From the NCBI GenBank assembly GCA_001784555.1, contig MFRM01000021.1:1-48879 (forward strand): 48,879 bases of DNA. The letters are read 5' to 3'. The translations under genes and the position numbers were made by a program. Of the stretch, positions 24,646 to 33,637 are shown piece by piece; within the stretch, counting starts at the first letter, position 1; each line of letters opens with the position of its first letter. The notes beneath the pieces are model-generated. The model saw only the letters and a list, made by a program, of their open reading frames with translations. It was not told the DNA's origin and searched no databases. The stretch is from Candidatus Melainabacteria bacterium RIFCSPHIGHO2_02_FULL_34_12. Lineage in GTDB: Bacteria; Cyanobacteriota; Vampirovibrionia; 2-02-FULL-35-15.

Positions 24646-25866
24646 ATGATGTCAAAGCAAACTAAAAATATTGTTCTAGGAATCAGTGCTGGAATAGCTG
24701 CATATCGGATGTATGATCTGGTTGGAGAATTAAAAAGACTTGGTAATAATGTAACTGTTATTCTGACTAAAGATGCGAGAAACTTTGTAAGTGAACTGCC
24801 TCTGAAAGTTCTATCTTCAAATCCGGTTTATTGTGAAATGTTTTCTGCTGAATTACAAAGCAAACCTATTCACATTGAACTTGCAGACAGTACAGATTTG
24901 ATTTTGATTTCCCCTGCTACTGCAGATATAATTGCAAAAATGGCCACTGGAATATGTGATGAACTTATTACAAATGTACTGCTGGCCTCAAGGTGTCCTG
25001 TTTATATTGCACCTGCAATGAATACAAACATGTGGGAACACTTTACTACTCAAAAAAATATTGAAACCCTGGTAACTAAACTTGGATATAAGATTATTCC
25101 TCCGGAAGAAGGAGACTTGGCATGCGGATATACAGGAATGGGGCATATAGCATCTAATGAAAAAATTATAAAAACAATTTTGTATGGAGAATTTGATACT
25201 AAACCTTTATACGGTAAAAAAGTTATCGTAACTGCAGGTGGAACCCGTGAAGCAATAGACCCTGTCAGATTCATCGGTAACAGAAGCTCAGGAAAAATGG
25301 GCATAGCTTTAGCTGATGCTGCTTATAATATGGGAGCTGAGGTTGTTCTTGTTTCTACTGTCCCATGTGAAAAAAAATATCAGGTAATTGAGGTTGAATC
25401 GGCACAGGAAATGCAGGAAGTTATTGAGTCAGAATTTGACAAAGCAGATGCACTTATTATGGCTGCAGCTGTCAGTGATTTCAGACCTATCATTGCATCA
25501 AAACAAAAAATCAAAAAGAAAAACGAAGACATAAATCTTGAACTTACAAGGAATCCTGATATTCTTGAAATATTAGGAAGAACAAAAAGAGACAAGCAGA
25601 TAATAATTGGATTTTCGGCAGAATCTGAGAACATAGAAAAAAATGCAAAAGAAAAACTGGAAAAGAAAAAAATTGACATGATTATAGCTAACGACATAAC
25701 AGTTCCCGAAACAGGATTCGAATCCGATGAAAATGCAGTTATCATACTAACAAGAGACGGAAAGAAAGAGATTCTACAAAGACAGCCTAAAACTCAAATA
25801 GCAAGATATATCACCACCAGACTTTCCGAAATATTTGATTCTATTAAAGAAGTAAAAAAGACATGA
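24646..25866 (+). CDS. coaBC: Bifunctional phosphopantothenoylcysteine decarboxylase / phosphopantothenate-cysteine ligase
   Basis: Makes 4'-phosphopantetheine for coenzyme A. The N-terminal CoaC domain (1-185) has GISAGIAAYR, the PAMNTNMW substrate motif and the catalytic cysteine in GDLACGYTGMGH. The C-terminal CoaB domain (190-400) has TAGGTREAIDPVRFIGNRSSGKMG and a later KK...LTRNPDILE. Two tandem ATGs (24646 and 24649) are equivalent. Its stop overlaps the next gene's ATG (ATGA). The ketopantoate reductase gene of the same pathway is at 42.9 kb. Confidence 0.96.
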   Translation: MMSKQTKNIVLGISAGIAAYRMYDLVGELKRLGNNVTVILTKDARNFVSELPLKVLSSNPVYCEMFSAELQSKPIHIELADSTDLILISPATADIIAKMATGICDELITNVLLASRCPVYIAPAMNTNMWEHFTTQKNIETLVTKLGYKIIPPEEGDLACGYTGMGHIASNEKIIKTILYGEFDTKPLYGKKVIVTAGGTREAIDPVRFIGNRSSGKMGIALADAAYNMGAEVVLVSTVPCEKKYQVIEVESAQEMQEVIESEFDKADALIMAAAVSDFRPIIASKQKIKKKNEDINLELTRNPDILEILGRTKRDKQIIIGFSAESENIEKNAKEKLEKKKIDMIIANDITVPETGFESDENAVIILTRDGKKEILQRQPKTQIARYITTRLSEIFDSIKEVKKT

Positions 25867-26549
25867 TGAGAAGAAGGAGTAAAGAGGCAAAGAAGCAAAG
25901 AAGCAAAGATAAGAATTTTTTGTTTTTTTGTTTCTTTGTTTCTCTGCTTCTCTGTTTCTCTGCTTCTAATCCAGTTTTTAGTATTGATAAAGTAAAATCG
26001 GATAAAAGTAAAAAAGAAAAAGTAGAAAAAGTAGAACTAAAAAAAATCAATGAAGCTGAATTTAAGCCTGTTTTAATTGGTGCATTGCTTCAGGAACCAG
26101 AAAAATATATCGGTAAAAAAATAAGGTTTAGGGGGAAATTTAGTTCTTTTACTACCCTTGCGCTTGACTATGAGCCTGCTTTAAGAAAACCAAAAGATTA
26201 TATTTCACTTTGTATTTTTCGGCCAGACAGTAAAATACCTCTTTCTGAACTGAAGCTCGCATATCCTGTAAAAGAAGCTAAAGAAAACATTACTATCAGA
26301 GAACTGGAAGAAGGAGATTTAATAGAAATTTTCGGGAAAGGTTTTAGCTCTGCATTAGATGAACCCTGGGTAGATATCCTTGCTATTAAAAAAATTGAAA
26401 GTGCAGCAAAACCTAAAGAATCTCCAGCAAAAGAATTAGTTAATAAAGATAAAGAACAAAAAAAAGAATCCCAAACGAATAAACACAAAAACAATAAACA
26501 CAAAAACAATAAACAGAAAAATAAATTAGAAGGGGAAATCAATAACTAA
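25863..26549 (+). CDS. Exported lysine-rich protein with repeat-derived signal peptide
   Basis: The first 40 residues form a signal peptide: a basic stretch (RRRSKEAKKQRSKDK), a hydrophobic core (FLFFCFFVSLLLCF) and SASNPVFS. Both stretches are encoded by 8-base tandem arrays in inverted orientation. The middle (about 60-180) has a globular domain, LIGALLQEPEKYIGKKIRFRGKF and ISLCIFRP, that resembles a small OB-like barrel. The tail is lysine-rich and contains a 15-base repeat (NKHKN x3). It overlaps the coaBC stop by four bases. Function unknown. Confidence 0.72.
   Translation: MMRRRSKEAKKQRSKDKNFLFFCFFVSLLLCFSASNPVFSIDKVKSDKSKKEKVEKVELKKINEAEFKPVLIGALLQEPEKYIGKKIRFRGKFSSFTTLALDYEPALRKPKDYISLCIFRPDSKIPLSELKLAYPVKEAKENITIRELEEGDLIEIFGKGFSSALDEPWVDILAIKKIESAAKPKESPAKELVNKDKEQKKESQTNKHKNNKHKNNKQKNKLEGEINN
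25876..25970. repeat. Inverted pair of octamer arrays (GAAGCAAA / TTTCTCTG) encoding a signal peptide
   Basis: The left array has period 8: GGAGTAAA (25876), GAGGCAAA, GAAGCAAA, GAAGCAAA (25900), GATAAGAA. The right array, TTTTTTTG (25923), TTTCTTTG, TTTCTCTG, CTTCTCTG, TTTCTCTG, CTTCTAAT (25963), is roughly the reverse complement. A transcript could form a long hairpin starting just after the ATG. Confidence 0.85.
26478..26522 (+). repeat. 15-base tandem repeat, three copies
   Basis: AATAAACACAAAAAC at 26478 and 26493, then AATAAACAGAAAAAT at 26508. With a period that is a multiple of three it encodes NKHKN, NKHKN, NKQKN near the C-terminus of the exported protein. Confidence 0.9.
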
Positions 26550-26572
26550 CTTCGGGTAAGGAGAAGTTTAAG

Positions 26573-26980
26573 TTGATAAGTGAGGACAAAACTTCAGAAA
26601 TTTTAAATCAGTTTCTGGATGAAAATATAAACGGAATTGTAAATGTCGCCGGAGTCGATTTAATATACTTTTTGGACGACAACTATCAGATAGTTAAAGA
26701 ACAAAATATAACTGATTCACCGAATTATCTGGAACAAATTCAAAATATAATTAAATCTGCTTGTTTAAATGAGAGTTTTGGTTTTTATTTAAAGCCTTTT
26801 CATACTTGTACTCTATTAAATGAAAATGGACTTATAATTATTTCAAAACTAACTTTGTCAGAAAACTTGTATATGGTAATCATTGCGGGAGAAAATGAGC
26901 CAGTTGATTTAATTAATTTGATGAAAACCTGTAAAGAAGTTCGTGTAAAATATGAGGATTTTTTAACCGGTGGGAGATAA
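26573..26980 (+). CDS. Hypothetical protein, 135 aa, possibly Roadblock/LC7-like
   Basis: A small mixed alpha/beta protein starting with TTG at 26573, preceded by TAAGGAG at a good spacing. The pattern of an N-terminal helix, strands around VAGVDLIYFLDDNYQIV and a second set (NGLIIISKLTLSENLYMVIIAGENEP) followed by a long helix resembles the Roadblock/LC7 fold that partners small GTPases. The resemblance is structural impression only; no GTPase gene is adjacent. It lies 23 bases after the exported protein gene. Confidence 0.55.
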   Translation: MISEDKTSEILNQFLDENINGIVNVAGVDLIYFLDDNYQIVKEQNITDSPNYLEQIQNIIKSACLNESFGFYLKPFHTCTLLNENGLIIISKLTLSENLYMVIIAGENEPVDLINLMKTCKEVRVKYEDFLTGGR

Positions 26981-27033
26981 ATCCTATAATAAGTAAGAAG
27001 GAAGTTTAATAAGCCCTTTATGAACAAATGTAA

Positions 27034-27039
27034 TATAAT
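27034..27039 (+). promoter_or_regulatory. Candidate -10 box upstream of the glycine-rich exported protein
   Basis: TATAAT in the 99-base gap, 40 bases before the ATG at 27080. The -35 region is weak. A second TATAAT lies at 26985. The gap is otherwise free of obvious elements apart from a purine-rich stretch with a GGAAGG ribosome binding site. Confidence 0.35.
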
Positions 27040-27079
27040 AAGGTTTTAAGAGGAAAAGAGGAAAACAGGAAGGTAGATT

Positions 27080-27859
27080 ATGAAAAACAATACTAGGATT
27101 TTAAGTAAGATTTCTGCATTGATCTTTAGTGGATTGATTATTTTTTCAGGTATTCCTGCTTTCGCACAAGGATACCAACAGCCTGTGGATTTTGAAAATC
27201 CAGGTTCAGATAGTAATTCATATGACGAGCTTACACAAGGCAATAGAGGAGCAGGCTTAGGTACAGCAAGCCGCCCGCTTAAAGGAAGAGTTGTAGTAGC
27301 TCCTGCCGGCTCAAGATTCGATGCGACTTTAGTAACTACTTTAAGTTCAGGAATTAACAGAATAGGTGATATTGTAAATGCTACAGTTTCGTCACCTCTT
27401 ATTGTAGGTTCTGATGTAGTAATTCCAGGAGGAAGTCAGGTAATCGGACAAGTAGTAAATGTAATTCCAGCCAAAAGATTCCGTGCTGGCTCAGGCGGAG
27501 TAATTGAAATAAGATTTACATCCATTCAAACACCGGATGGACAAAGATATCCTCTAAGTGCTTCTGTTGATACTTCACAATTTAAACTCCAGGCAGAAAC
27601 CGGCGGCTCAAGACTCGCTAAAGGTGTTGGAAAAGCTGCCATAGGTGCAGGAGTTGGTGCAGCACTTGGAACTGCAATAGGAGCCATTGCTGGAGGAATG
27701 CCGGGTAGAGGTGCATGGTCTGGAGCTGCCATTGGCGGTGGTACAGGAGCACTTACTGCACTTGCATCTAAAGGTGCTGAGTTTGTTTTAAATAGCGGTG
27801 AACGAATTCCTGTCGTACTGGATCAATCACTTCAGGTAGTAGTTCCACCAAGAAATTAA
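27080..27859 (+). CDS. Exported protein with glycine-zipper segment
   Basis: A signal peptide ends near FAQG (about residue 31). A beta-rich domain follows (about 75-180) with VVVAPAGSRFDATLVTTLSSG, IPGGSQVIGQVVNV and IEIRFTSIQTPDGQRYPL, and then a glycine-zipper membrane-insertion segment (GAGVGAALGTAIGAIAGGMPG). The last residues return to a beta pattern. The layout resembles a TrbI/VirB10-type beta domain used in cell-envelope proteins. A loosely similar layout occurs in the protein at 33106. AGGAAGG precedes the ATG. Its 3' end overlaps the convergent gene by four bases. Confidence 0.72.
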   Translation: MKNNTRILSKISALIFSGLIIFSGIPAFAQGYQQPVDFENPGSDSNSYDELTQGNRGAGLGTASRPLKGRVVVAPAGSRFDATLVTTLSSGINRIGDIVNATVSSPLIVGSDVVIPGGSQVIGQVVNVIPAKRFRAGSGGVIEIRFTSIQTPDGQRYPLSASVDTSQFKLQAETGGSRLAKGVGKAAIGAGVGAALGTAIGAIAGGMPGRGAWSGAAIGGGTGALTALASKGAEFVLNSGERIPVVLDQSLQVVVPPRN

Positions 27860-28368
27860 TTCAGTTGAATCCTTTGTAATCGGGCTATTCTAAAAGTTTC
27901 ATTTAATCTTGCCTTAGTAATTGCTGAAAAACGTAAAGCTGCACTGAAATCATAAATAATTCTTTTTATGCAATCTCTTAAATCTCTTTCAAAATTAAAA
28001 TCAAGAGCTTCTGTACATATTAAGTTATAACCACAAGTAGTATTCCCGTCAATTTCACCGCTTCTTTTTAAAAAAAGATATAACCTAACCTCATTGCCTT
28101 CTTTTAAAAGTGCGATTTCCATTTCCGAGCCACAATTCCCTCCGCTAGATACAAAAGGAAGCTTTACTGCAGTTTCAACAAGTTCATCCGTTTTCATAGA
28201 AGCTATATTAGATCTTACAAAAGAAATAATTTTTTCAAATAAAAGATCTTCAAGTTTAATTGATCTTTTACTAATTGGTGTTAATAATGGAAAAGAAAAT
28301 CTTTCTTCACCATTAGGACACCAGGTAGATATCCGGTGGGTTGTTCCTGTAGCTTTTTCTAAACGCAT
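27856..28368 (-). CDS. Hypothetical protein, 170 aa
   Basis: Not recognised. Soluble-looking, with four cysteines (around positions 17, 79, 112 and 117) that could bind metal, and a helical C-terminus rich in arginine (NETFRIARLQRIQLN). It is convergent with the glycine-zipper protein gene, overlapping by four bases. No function is proposed. Confidence 0.6.
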   Translation of the reverse strand: MRLEKATGTTHRISTWCPNGEERFSFPLLTPISKRSIKLEDLLFEKIISFVRSNIASMKTDELVETAVKLPFVSSGGNCGSEMEIALLKEGNEVRLYLFLKRSGEIDGNTTCGYNLICTEALDFNFERDLRDCIKRIIYDFSAALRFSAITKARLNETFRIARLQRIQLN

Positions 28369-28506
28369 TTTTAAAATTTAACCTATTTTCACCTTAAAAT
28401 TATGATTATTAAAATAATTTAATTTTTGTATGAAAGAATTTACCAGCAATTTGCAAAGCTTAACTGATATTAAAGCTCTATTTCTGTATAGTATTAATTA
28501 ATCTAT

Positions 28507-29052
28507 ATGACTATTCATCTATCTTGCATCCAGCCCGGTTTGGGGCAATTAAATAATTTATATACACGCTTCAAAGATACAGCCAGTGCCAGGTATTTGC
28601 TTTCTGCTGTATTTAGCCAGGAATTACGGCATAGAAGCAATAGGGGAGAAACTTTTCCAGGTTTAAACCGTACGCTTATAGACGGAACTATAGAGGATTA
28701 TTCAGAATTACATGGACATACATTTGATACATTAAAAGTACATTTGATGTCTTGCTTGCCTGAACTTAGAGAAGTAATTTATGATTTTTATTTTTACAAA
28801 TTTGCTAATGATACAGACGCAGGGCTAGATGATCAACTTCGCTATGAGTTTACAGTAGGAAGACAAGCTGCCAGAAGTCTTGAATTTTTCTTTCTTATAC
28901 TAGCTGAAGAAAGCGTACATGATGAAAAATTTGCTGAGGCATTAATACCAGAAGATTTATTACATAAAAATATTGATATAAGCGAAATATTATATTTTAT
29001 GTCAGAGCATTTCCATGAACTTGGAAAAACAAAACATCACATAAGAAGATGA
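28507..29052 (+). CDS. Hypothetical protein, 181 aa
   Basis: Not recognised. A mostly helical protein containing EYSELHGHTFDTLKVHL-like and RYEFTVGRQAARSLEFFFLILAEESVHDEKF segments. Several histidines and acidic residues could form a metal site. A TATAGT sits about 20 bases before the ATG, suggesting its own promoter and a short leader. It is convergent with thrC (gap of eight bases). Confidence 0.6.
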   Translation: MTIHLSCIQPGLGQLNNLYTRFKDTASARYLLSAVFSQELRHRSNRGETFPGLNRTLIDGTIEDYSELHGHTFDTLKVHLMSCLPELREVIYDFYFYKFANDTDAGLDDQLRYEFTVGRQAARSLEFFFLILAEESVHDEKFAEALIPEDLLHKNIDISEILYFMSEHFHELGKTKHHIRR

Positions 29053-29060
29053 AAATCATA

Positions 29061-30152
29061 TTAAAACCCAAGTGATTTTGCAATTTTATTTAAATCAGCT
29101 TCAATCTCAAGTGATTCCTGTGAGCTTGATTTAATAGCAGTATCAGGATCTTTCAAACCATTACCAGTTAAAACACAAACTACTGTAGACTCAGGCTGAA
29201 TTTTTTTTGCTTTTGCTGATTTAATAAGTCCTGCTACTGAAGCAGCACTTGCCGGTTCACATGCAATGCCTTCCATCTGGTGAAGTGTTTTATATGCTTC
29301 AATTATTTCTTCATCAGAAACCATATCAATAAAACCACCTGACTCACTGGCTGCATTTACTGCCTGCTTCCAGCTGGCTGGATTGCCAATTCTTATTGCA
29401 GTAGCTATGGTCTCTGGTTTTTCAACTATTTTATTCAGTACAATGGGTGCAGCACCGCTTGCCTGAAAACCTATCATTTTAGGTCTGTCACTTTTTCCAT
29501 ATTCACAAAACCCCTTCCAGTAAGCAGTAATATTACCTGCATTACCTACAGGAATTGCAAGAACATCAGGTACTCTTCCAAGCTGCTCACATACTTCAAA
29601 TGCCGCAGTTTTTTGACCTTCTATACGAAAAGGATTTACTGAATTTACAAGTGTAACTGGATATTTTTCAACTATACTTTTTACAAGTTTCAGTGCTTCA
29701 TCAAAATTTCCTTTTACCTGAACAACTTTTGCTCCATAAATCATTGCCTGGGATAATTTGCCAAGAGCTACATAACCCTTAGGAACCAGCACAAAACAAT
29801 CCATCTTATATCCGTTAGCACGTGCTCTGGCTGCATAAGCTGCAGCACTTGCACTGGTATTTCCTGTGCTGGCACAAATAATTGCTTTGGACTTTTCTTC
29901 CAGGCTTTTACTGACAGCCATAGTCATTCCACGATCTTTAAAACTGCCTGTAGGATTAGCTCCTTCTACTTTTAGATAAACAGATAAGCCTGGTATATTA
30001 CATAATTTACTTATATGCGGTGCAAAAATTAATGGTGTATTTCCTTCATTTAAAGTAATGACTGGTGTTTTATCAGATACAGGCAAATATGTTCTGTAGC
30101 AATCTATGATGCCATTCCAGGGACGAGTGGAAATTGTAGATTTTGAAATCAT
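29061..30152 (-). CDS. thrC: Threonine synthase
   Basis: A PLP enzyme converting O-phosphohomoserine to threonine. The N-terminus reads [14 protein letters not shown], then [13 protein letters not shown] and the PLP lysine in [15 protein letters not shown]. Later come [18 protein letters not shown] and the phosphate-binding [13 protein letters not shown]. The frame remains open to 30224, but the ATG at 30152 ([14 protein letters not shown]) matches family length (~363 aa) and leaves room for the divergent purQ start at 30181. Confidence 0.95.
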   Translation of the reverse strand: MISKSTISTRPWNGIIDCYRTYLPVSDKTPVITLNEGNTPLIFAPHISKLCNIPGLSVYLKVEGANPTGSFKDRGMTMAVSKSLEEKSKAIICASTGNTSASAAAYAARARANGYKMDCFVLVPKGYVALGKLSQAMIYGAKVVQVKGNFDEALKLVKSIVEKYPVTLVNSVNPFRIEGQKTAAFEVCEQLGRVPDVLAIPVGNAGNITAYWKGFCEYGKSDRPKMIGFQASGAAPIVLNKIVEKPETIATAIRIGNPASWKQAVNAASESGGFIDMVSDEEIIEAYKTLHQMEGIACEPASAASVAGLIKSAKAKKIQPESTVVCVLTGNGLKDPDTAIKSSSQESLEIEADLNKIAKSLGF

Positions 30153-30180
30153 GACTATGATATTGTACAATAAAAATGTT

Positions 30181-30897
30181 ATGAGATTTTCTGTCATCAC
30201 ATTCCCTGGCTCAAATTGCGACACTGACTGTGTAAATGTTTTAAGAGATCTATTAAAACAAGAGGTGGTAGAGACATTTCATGAAACACTTCAGCTACCA
30301 GATGAAATAGACTGTGTTGTAATTCCAGGAGGTTTCAGCTACGGAGATTATTTAAGGTCAGGAGCAATTGCACGGTTTTCAAATATTATTGGTTCAATTA
30401 TAAATTTTGCAAATAAAGGCGGTCTGGTTATAGGCATATGTAACGGTTTTCAAATTCTTTGTGAAGCAAAACTTCTTCCCGGTGCATTAAATAAAAATAA
30501 AAACTTGAGTTTTATCTGTGATGATGTTTATTTGAAAGTAAAAAATAATAAAACACCCTTTACAAGCCAGTACAAAGAAGGCGAGATAATTAAACTTCCA
30601 ATTGCACATGGAGACGGCTGTTACATTTCAAAAGACATAAACGAAGAACAAATTGTTTTTCAATACTGTGATAAAGATGGAAATGTAACTCCTGAAAGTA
30701 ATCCAAACGGTTCTGTAAATAACATAGCCGGTATTATAAGTTCGCCGATACGCCGATACACCGATACGCCGATACGTCCTAATGTCCTTGGCATGATGCC
30801 ACATCCAGAAAGAGCCTGTGAAAATATTTTAGGCAGCAAAGACGGGATTAAACTTTTTGAAAGTATCATTAAAACTAAATCCAGAGTACTTATTTAG
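30181..30897 (+). CDS. purQ: Phosphoribosylformylglycinamidine synthase, glutaminase subunit
   Basis: Releases ammonia from glutamine for FGAM synthase, together with PurL and PurS. The N-terminus [13 protein letters not shown] is typical; the nucleophile cysteine lies in GICNGFQIL, and the catalytic histidine and glutamate in MPHPER. Between NNIAGI and [11 protein letters not shown] the usual short loop is replaced by [14 protein letters not shown], encoded by an octamer array in the opposite orientation to those in other genes. The ATG at 30181 matches the family start and lies 28 bases from divergent thrC. It overlaps the protease 3' end by eight bases. Confidence 0.95.
   Translation: MRFSVITFPGSNCDTDCVNVLRDLLKQEVVETFHETLQLPDEIDCVVIPGGFSYGDYLRSGAIARFSNIIGSIINFANKGGLVIGICNGFQILCEAKLLPGALNKNKNLSFICDDVYLKVKNNKTPFTSQYKEGEIIKLPIAHGDGCYISKDINEEQIVFQYCDKDGNVTPESNPNGSVNNIAGIISSPIRRYTDTPIRPNVLGMMPHPERACENILGSKDGIKLFESIIKTKSRVLI
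30743..30790 (+). repeat. Octamer array inside purQ (opposite orientation)
   Basis: Units CGCCGATA (30743), CGCCGATA (30751), CACCGATA (30759), CGCCGATA (30767), then CGTCCTAA (30775) and TGTCCTTG (30783), which keep the same period. In purQ the CGCCGATA strand is the sense strand, whereas in the other genes the complementary strand is sense. Confidence 0.9.
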
Positions 30898-32236
30898 TAA
30901 TCCAAGTTTTGCCAATTCCTTCATCCAGAGTTTGTTGAACTTCAAATGTAGATTTTGTTGATTTTGCAATTGCAACAGCCTTTTCAGTATTTAGTACACC
31001 ATATCCATAAATAGGATCTTTGCCATTTTCACCCCTATCATCAGCTGATTGAAATAAAATATCCTTTACATCATCATTAGTAAGACCAGGTAATATTGAC
31101 CACACCAAAGCTGCTGTACCAGCTACCTGTGGTGCAGAAAATGAAGTTCCAGTTACTGCGGAATATCCTAAATTCAATGTAGTGGTATAAATTGATGAAC
31201 CTGGGGCCACAAGACTTACATGATCTCCTCTTGTACTGTAATATTCTATTTGTTTAGATTGGTTAATAGCTCCAACACCAATAACACCAGGAAATGCAGC
31301 AGGATATCTAACTTCCTGAACGCCAGTATTTCCAGCTGTCGAAACAATAAGAATTCCGCGATCATGCGCCAGTTGAATTGCATCCTTTAATGTCTGGGAA
31401 AACTGATTTGTACTTAAGCTGATTTGTATAATTTTTACATTGTTTTCATAAGCTTGCTCCAGTGCTACAACCACAGTAGATACTCTTGCCTGACCGTTCT
31501 CATCTGTAATTTTTATTGGAAGAACATTTGTATTCCATCCTATTCCTGCAATTCCCTGATTATTATTTGTTTTAGCAGCAATAATTCCAGCCACCTCAGT
31601 ACCATGACCAATCTGATCTGAATAATTTTGACTGGACAAATTTATTCCCTGAAGTACTTTGCCCTCGAGATCAGGATGTTTAGCATCAACTCCAGTATCA
31701 AGTATGCCGACAACCAACGATGAATCTCCCACCGTTACATTCCAGGCCTTTGTCGCATTAATTTCCTTTAAATAATATTGTGATGAAAAATCTTTATCAT
31801 TAGGTGTAATATCCGTTAAATTACTGATGTCAGTTAGGTTAGTATTATCATTTAAATCATTACTTTCATTGGATTTAATAATTTTTACGTAATTCCTTGA
31901 GCGGGGGATTTCATCCAGCGTGAACTTATAATCAGGTTCAACCAGTTCAAAGAGTCCGCTATTTTTTAATTCAGCAATTTTAGTTTTTTTATCACTTTCA
32001 TTTAAAGGTACAACATATAAGTCATCTTTTACTTTTTGAAATCCAATGAAACCACGCTTATACATAAGCCTGTTTATTCTTCTGGGATTTGCGATGTGCT
32101 TAGAAGGTCTTACTATTAAGGAATCATAGTCATCTTTTTCCTCAATAGCAAGTGCAGGAAAATAAAACGACAATGTCGTTAATACGGCACAAAAAATGCC
32201 TAGAACAAATTTATGTTTGTAAATTATATTGAACAT
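30890..32236 (-). CDS. Subtilisin-like serine protease (S8 family), exported
   Basis: A signal peptide ends near ALAIEEK. An inhibitor-like propeptide region follows (to about residue 115), then the S8 catalytic domain: aspartate in ILDTGVD, histidine in GHGTEVAGI, asparagine in VSTAGNTG and the nucleophile serine in [16 protein letters not shown] secreted or envelope protease. The true start is the ATG at 32236, because codons upstream lie in a riboswitch. The P1 helix of that c-di-GMP-I riboswitch reaches into the start codon, implying translational control by c-di-GMP. Its 3' end overlaps purQ by eight bases. Confidence 0.92.
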   Translation of the reverse strand: MFNIIYKHKFVLGIFCAVLTTLSFYFPALAIEEKDDYDSLIVRPSKHIANPRRINRLMYKRGFIGFQKVKDDLYVVPLNESDKKTKIAELKNSGLFELVEPDYKFTLDEIPRSRNYVKIIKSNESNDLNDNTNLTDISNLTDITPNDKDFSSQYYLKEINATKAWNVTVGDSSLVVGILDTGVDAKHPDLEGKVLQGINLSSQNYSDQIGHGTEVAGIIAAKTNNNQGIAGIGWNTNVLPIKITDENGQARVSTVVVALEQAYENNVKIIQISLSTNQFSQTLKDAIQLAHDRGILIVSTAGNTGVQEVRYPAAFPGVIGVGAINQSKQIEYYSTRGDHVSLVAPGSSIYTTTLNLGYSAVTGTSFSAPQVAGTAALVWSILPGLTNDDVKDILFQSADDRGENGKDPIYGYGVLNTEKAVAIAKSTKSTFEVQQTLDEGIGKTWITK

Positions 32237-32318
32237 TTGATTCGGTAGTTCAGCCACCCAAACGGGCCTGTAACTTTGCGTCTCACAATTGCTTGTGGTT
32301 TGCCTTTGTCGTCAAACT
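32236..32318 (-). ncRNA. c-di-GMP-I (GEMM-I) riboswitch of the protease gene
   Basis: Read on the reverse strand, the conserved GEMM-I blocks occur in order: CAAAGGCAAACC, a stem CACAA/TTGTG capped by a GCAA tetraloop (GNRA), then GACGCAAAGTTACAGGCC and TGGCTGAACTACCG. P1 pairs TTTGA near 32316 with TCAAA at 32240-32236. The last A of that strand is the A of the protease ATG, so closing P1 would hide the start codon. Ligand binding is therefore expected to reduce translation. The next ~280 bases upstream show nothing else I can support. Confidence 0.88.
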
Positions 32319-32602
32319 GCTATTCAAAAAGAGAAAGAATGAGCAGAAAACTTAGTTTAGTAATCGGCTTAAATCAAGAAGTTCAGGATAATTGTTAAGC
32401 TAATGAGTATTAAATTTTTTCATTCTAAAAAAAGGGATGGCATACAAAAAGTTAAACTGGAATTAATACTTTACGGGGAAACCCTTATTGAACAAAAAAT
32501 TAAATATCGGCGATTTCCAGTCAATCAACATACTTTTTTTAGATGAGGTAAACTTATTTATGGATAACCCTAAAAAAATAAATAAAATAAGCAGGAGAGC
32601 TG
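32319..32602. other. Intergenic stretch between protease riboswitch and ridA gene
   Basis: About 280 bases without a well-supported gene. One short plus-strand frame (TTG at 32488 to the stop at 32608-32610, 40 residues, beginning MNKKLNIGDFQSIN) overlaps the next start codon and follows GGGGAA. It could be a leader peptide but has no other support. The rest is AT-rich and holds no repeat or terminator I can defend. Confidence 0.3.
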
Positions 32603-33079
32603 ATGATTGAAACCAAGAAAGATCCTGAAATGAAATTAAAAGAGCTGGGGTTAACCCTGCCTGCTCCTCCAAAACCAGTAGCAAGCTATATTCCTACATT
32701 ATTAATTTCAGATATGTTATTTACTTCCGGCACCTTACCAATGCTAGATGGAAAGGTTCACTACACAGGAAAAATGGGAGATAAAATAAATACCCTAGAA
32801 ATCGGATATGAAGCCAGTAAATTAGCCACTTTAAACTCATTAAGTGCTGTAAAAGAAATACTGGGCTCACTTTCAAAAATTAAAAGAGTTATTAAAGTCA
32901 CTGGTTTTGTTAACAGTGCTGCTGGTTTTACTGATCAACCGAAAGTTATCAACGGAGCATCAGATCTTCTGGTAAACATATTTGGTGATGCAGGCAAACA
33001 TGTACGATCTGCAGTAGGAATAGCTGAGCTTCCTTTAAATTCACTTGTTGAAATTGAGTTTATTTATCAGATATTGTAA
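32603..33079 (+). CDS. RidA family protein (YjgF/UK114)
   Basis: A small trimeric-barrel family protein. The family core is evident: PVASYIPTLLISDMLFTSGTLPML, then GYEASKLATLNSLSAVKEILGSL and the ending HVRSAVGIAELPLNSLVEIEFIYQIL, which has the conserved arginine and glutamate. Classical RidA hydrolyses reactive enamines or imines made by PLP enzymes. This longer branch (158 aa) is less well characterised. AGGAGA sits just before the ATG. The nearby PLP enzyme is thrC at 29-30 kb. Confidence 0.9.
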   Translation: MIETKKDPEMKLKELGLTLPAPPKPVASYIPTLLISDMLFTSGTLPMLDGKVHYTGKMGDKINTLEIGYEASKLATLNSLSAVKEILGSLSKIKRVIKVTGFVNSAAGFTDQPKVINGASDLLVNIFGDAGKHVRSAVGIAELPLNSLVEIEFIYQIL

Positions 33080-33105
33080 ATGTAAACAGGAGTAGGAGTA
33101 AGTCC

Positions 33106-33591
33106 ATGAGAAAAAAGATTTTTGTTCTTATTGTTTTGATACTAATTACAGTGTTGTATGGTTACACTCAATTTTTAAAAAAAGCCTACTTAATGGCTAA
33201 TTTGCAATATCCTGTAAATCTTGAAAATCCGCCGGAATATATCTTTGCAATATCTACTTCTGAGCAAAATCTACCCAACGGTAAAAAACTGCCGAAAGGA
33301 ACTAAGTTTAAGGGTACACTTTCAAAAGAAGGACAAAAATTTTTAATTTATTTTAATTCAATCCAAATTGCAGGCAAAAACAACGAAGAGCCATTCTCAG
33401 GAAAAACAACTTTAGATATAAAAGGGCAGGAACCTACAAACGGCGTCTCTGCAAAAATAAGTAAAACAATATCACAGCAGACAAAGACCAATGTCCTGGG
33501 AGCGATTTTTCAGAATAAGCCATCTAATATTGAAAATCTGCCAAATTCAGTACTTTCCAGAGGTACAATTTTAAATATTGAAACAAATTAA
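33106..33591 (+). CDS. Membrane-anchored or exported protein, 161 aa
   Basis: An N-terminal hydrophobic segment (KKIFVLIVLILITVLYGY) is followed by a beta-rich domain: LPKGTKFKGTL, KFLIYFNSIQIAG and, at the end, LSRGTILNIETN. This pattern of an adjustable envelope domain is loosely similar to the larger exported protein at 27080. Not otherwise recognised. It follows ridA by 26 bases with a strong AGGAG-rich leader. Confidence 0.65.
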   Translation: MRKKIFVLIVLILITVLYGYTQFLKKAYLMANLQYPVNLENPPEYIFAISTSEQNLPNGKKLPKGTKFKGTLSKEGQKFLIYFNSIQIAGKNNEEPFSGKTTLDIKGQEPTNGVSAKISKTISQQTKTNVLGAIFQNKPSNIENLPNSVLSRGTILNIETN

Positions 33592-33606
33592 TGTGATTTT
33601 ATTGCG

Positions 33607-33637
33607 CCCGAGCGAAAAACTCGGGAGCTTGCTCCCG
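33607..33637. repeat. Overlapping alternative hairpins (CCCGAG/CTCGGG and CGGGAGC/GCTCCCG)
   Basis: CCCGAG at 33607-33612 can pair with CTCGGG at 33620-33625, and the overlapping CGGGAGC at 33622-33628 can pair with GCTCCCG at 33631-33637. The two hairpins share bases and are mutually exclusive. GC-rich against an AT-rich intergenic region. The stretch could serve as a terminator or be a short repeat element. The remaining gap to 33788 is AT-rich with no other feature seen. Confidence 0.55.

Noticed and set aside
25876-25915. Octamer arrays as a CRISPR array
   Set aside because: Units are 8 bases and directly abutting, with no spacers of uniform length and no cas genes in the window.
32463-32684. 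Reverse-strand open frame of 73 codons near the ridA start
   Set aside because: It overlaps the ridA coding start and shows no recognisable motif; only the frame is open.
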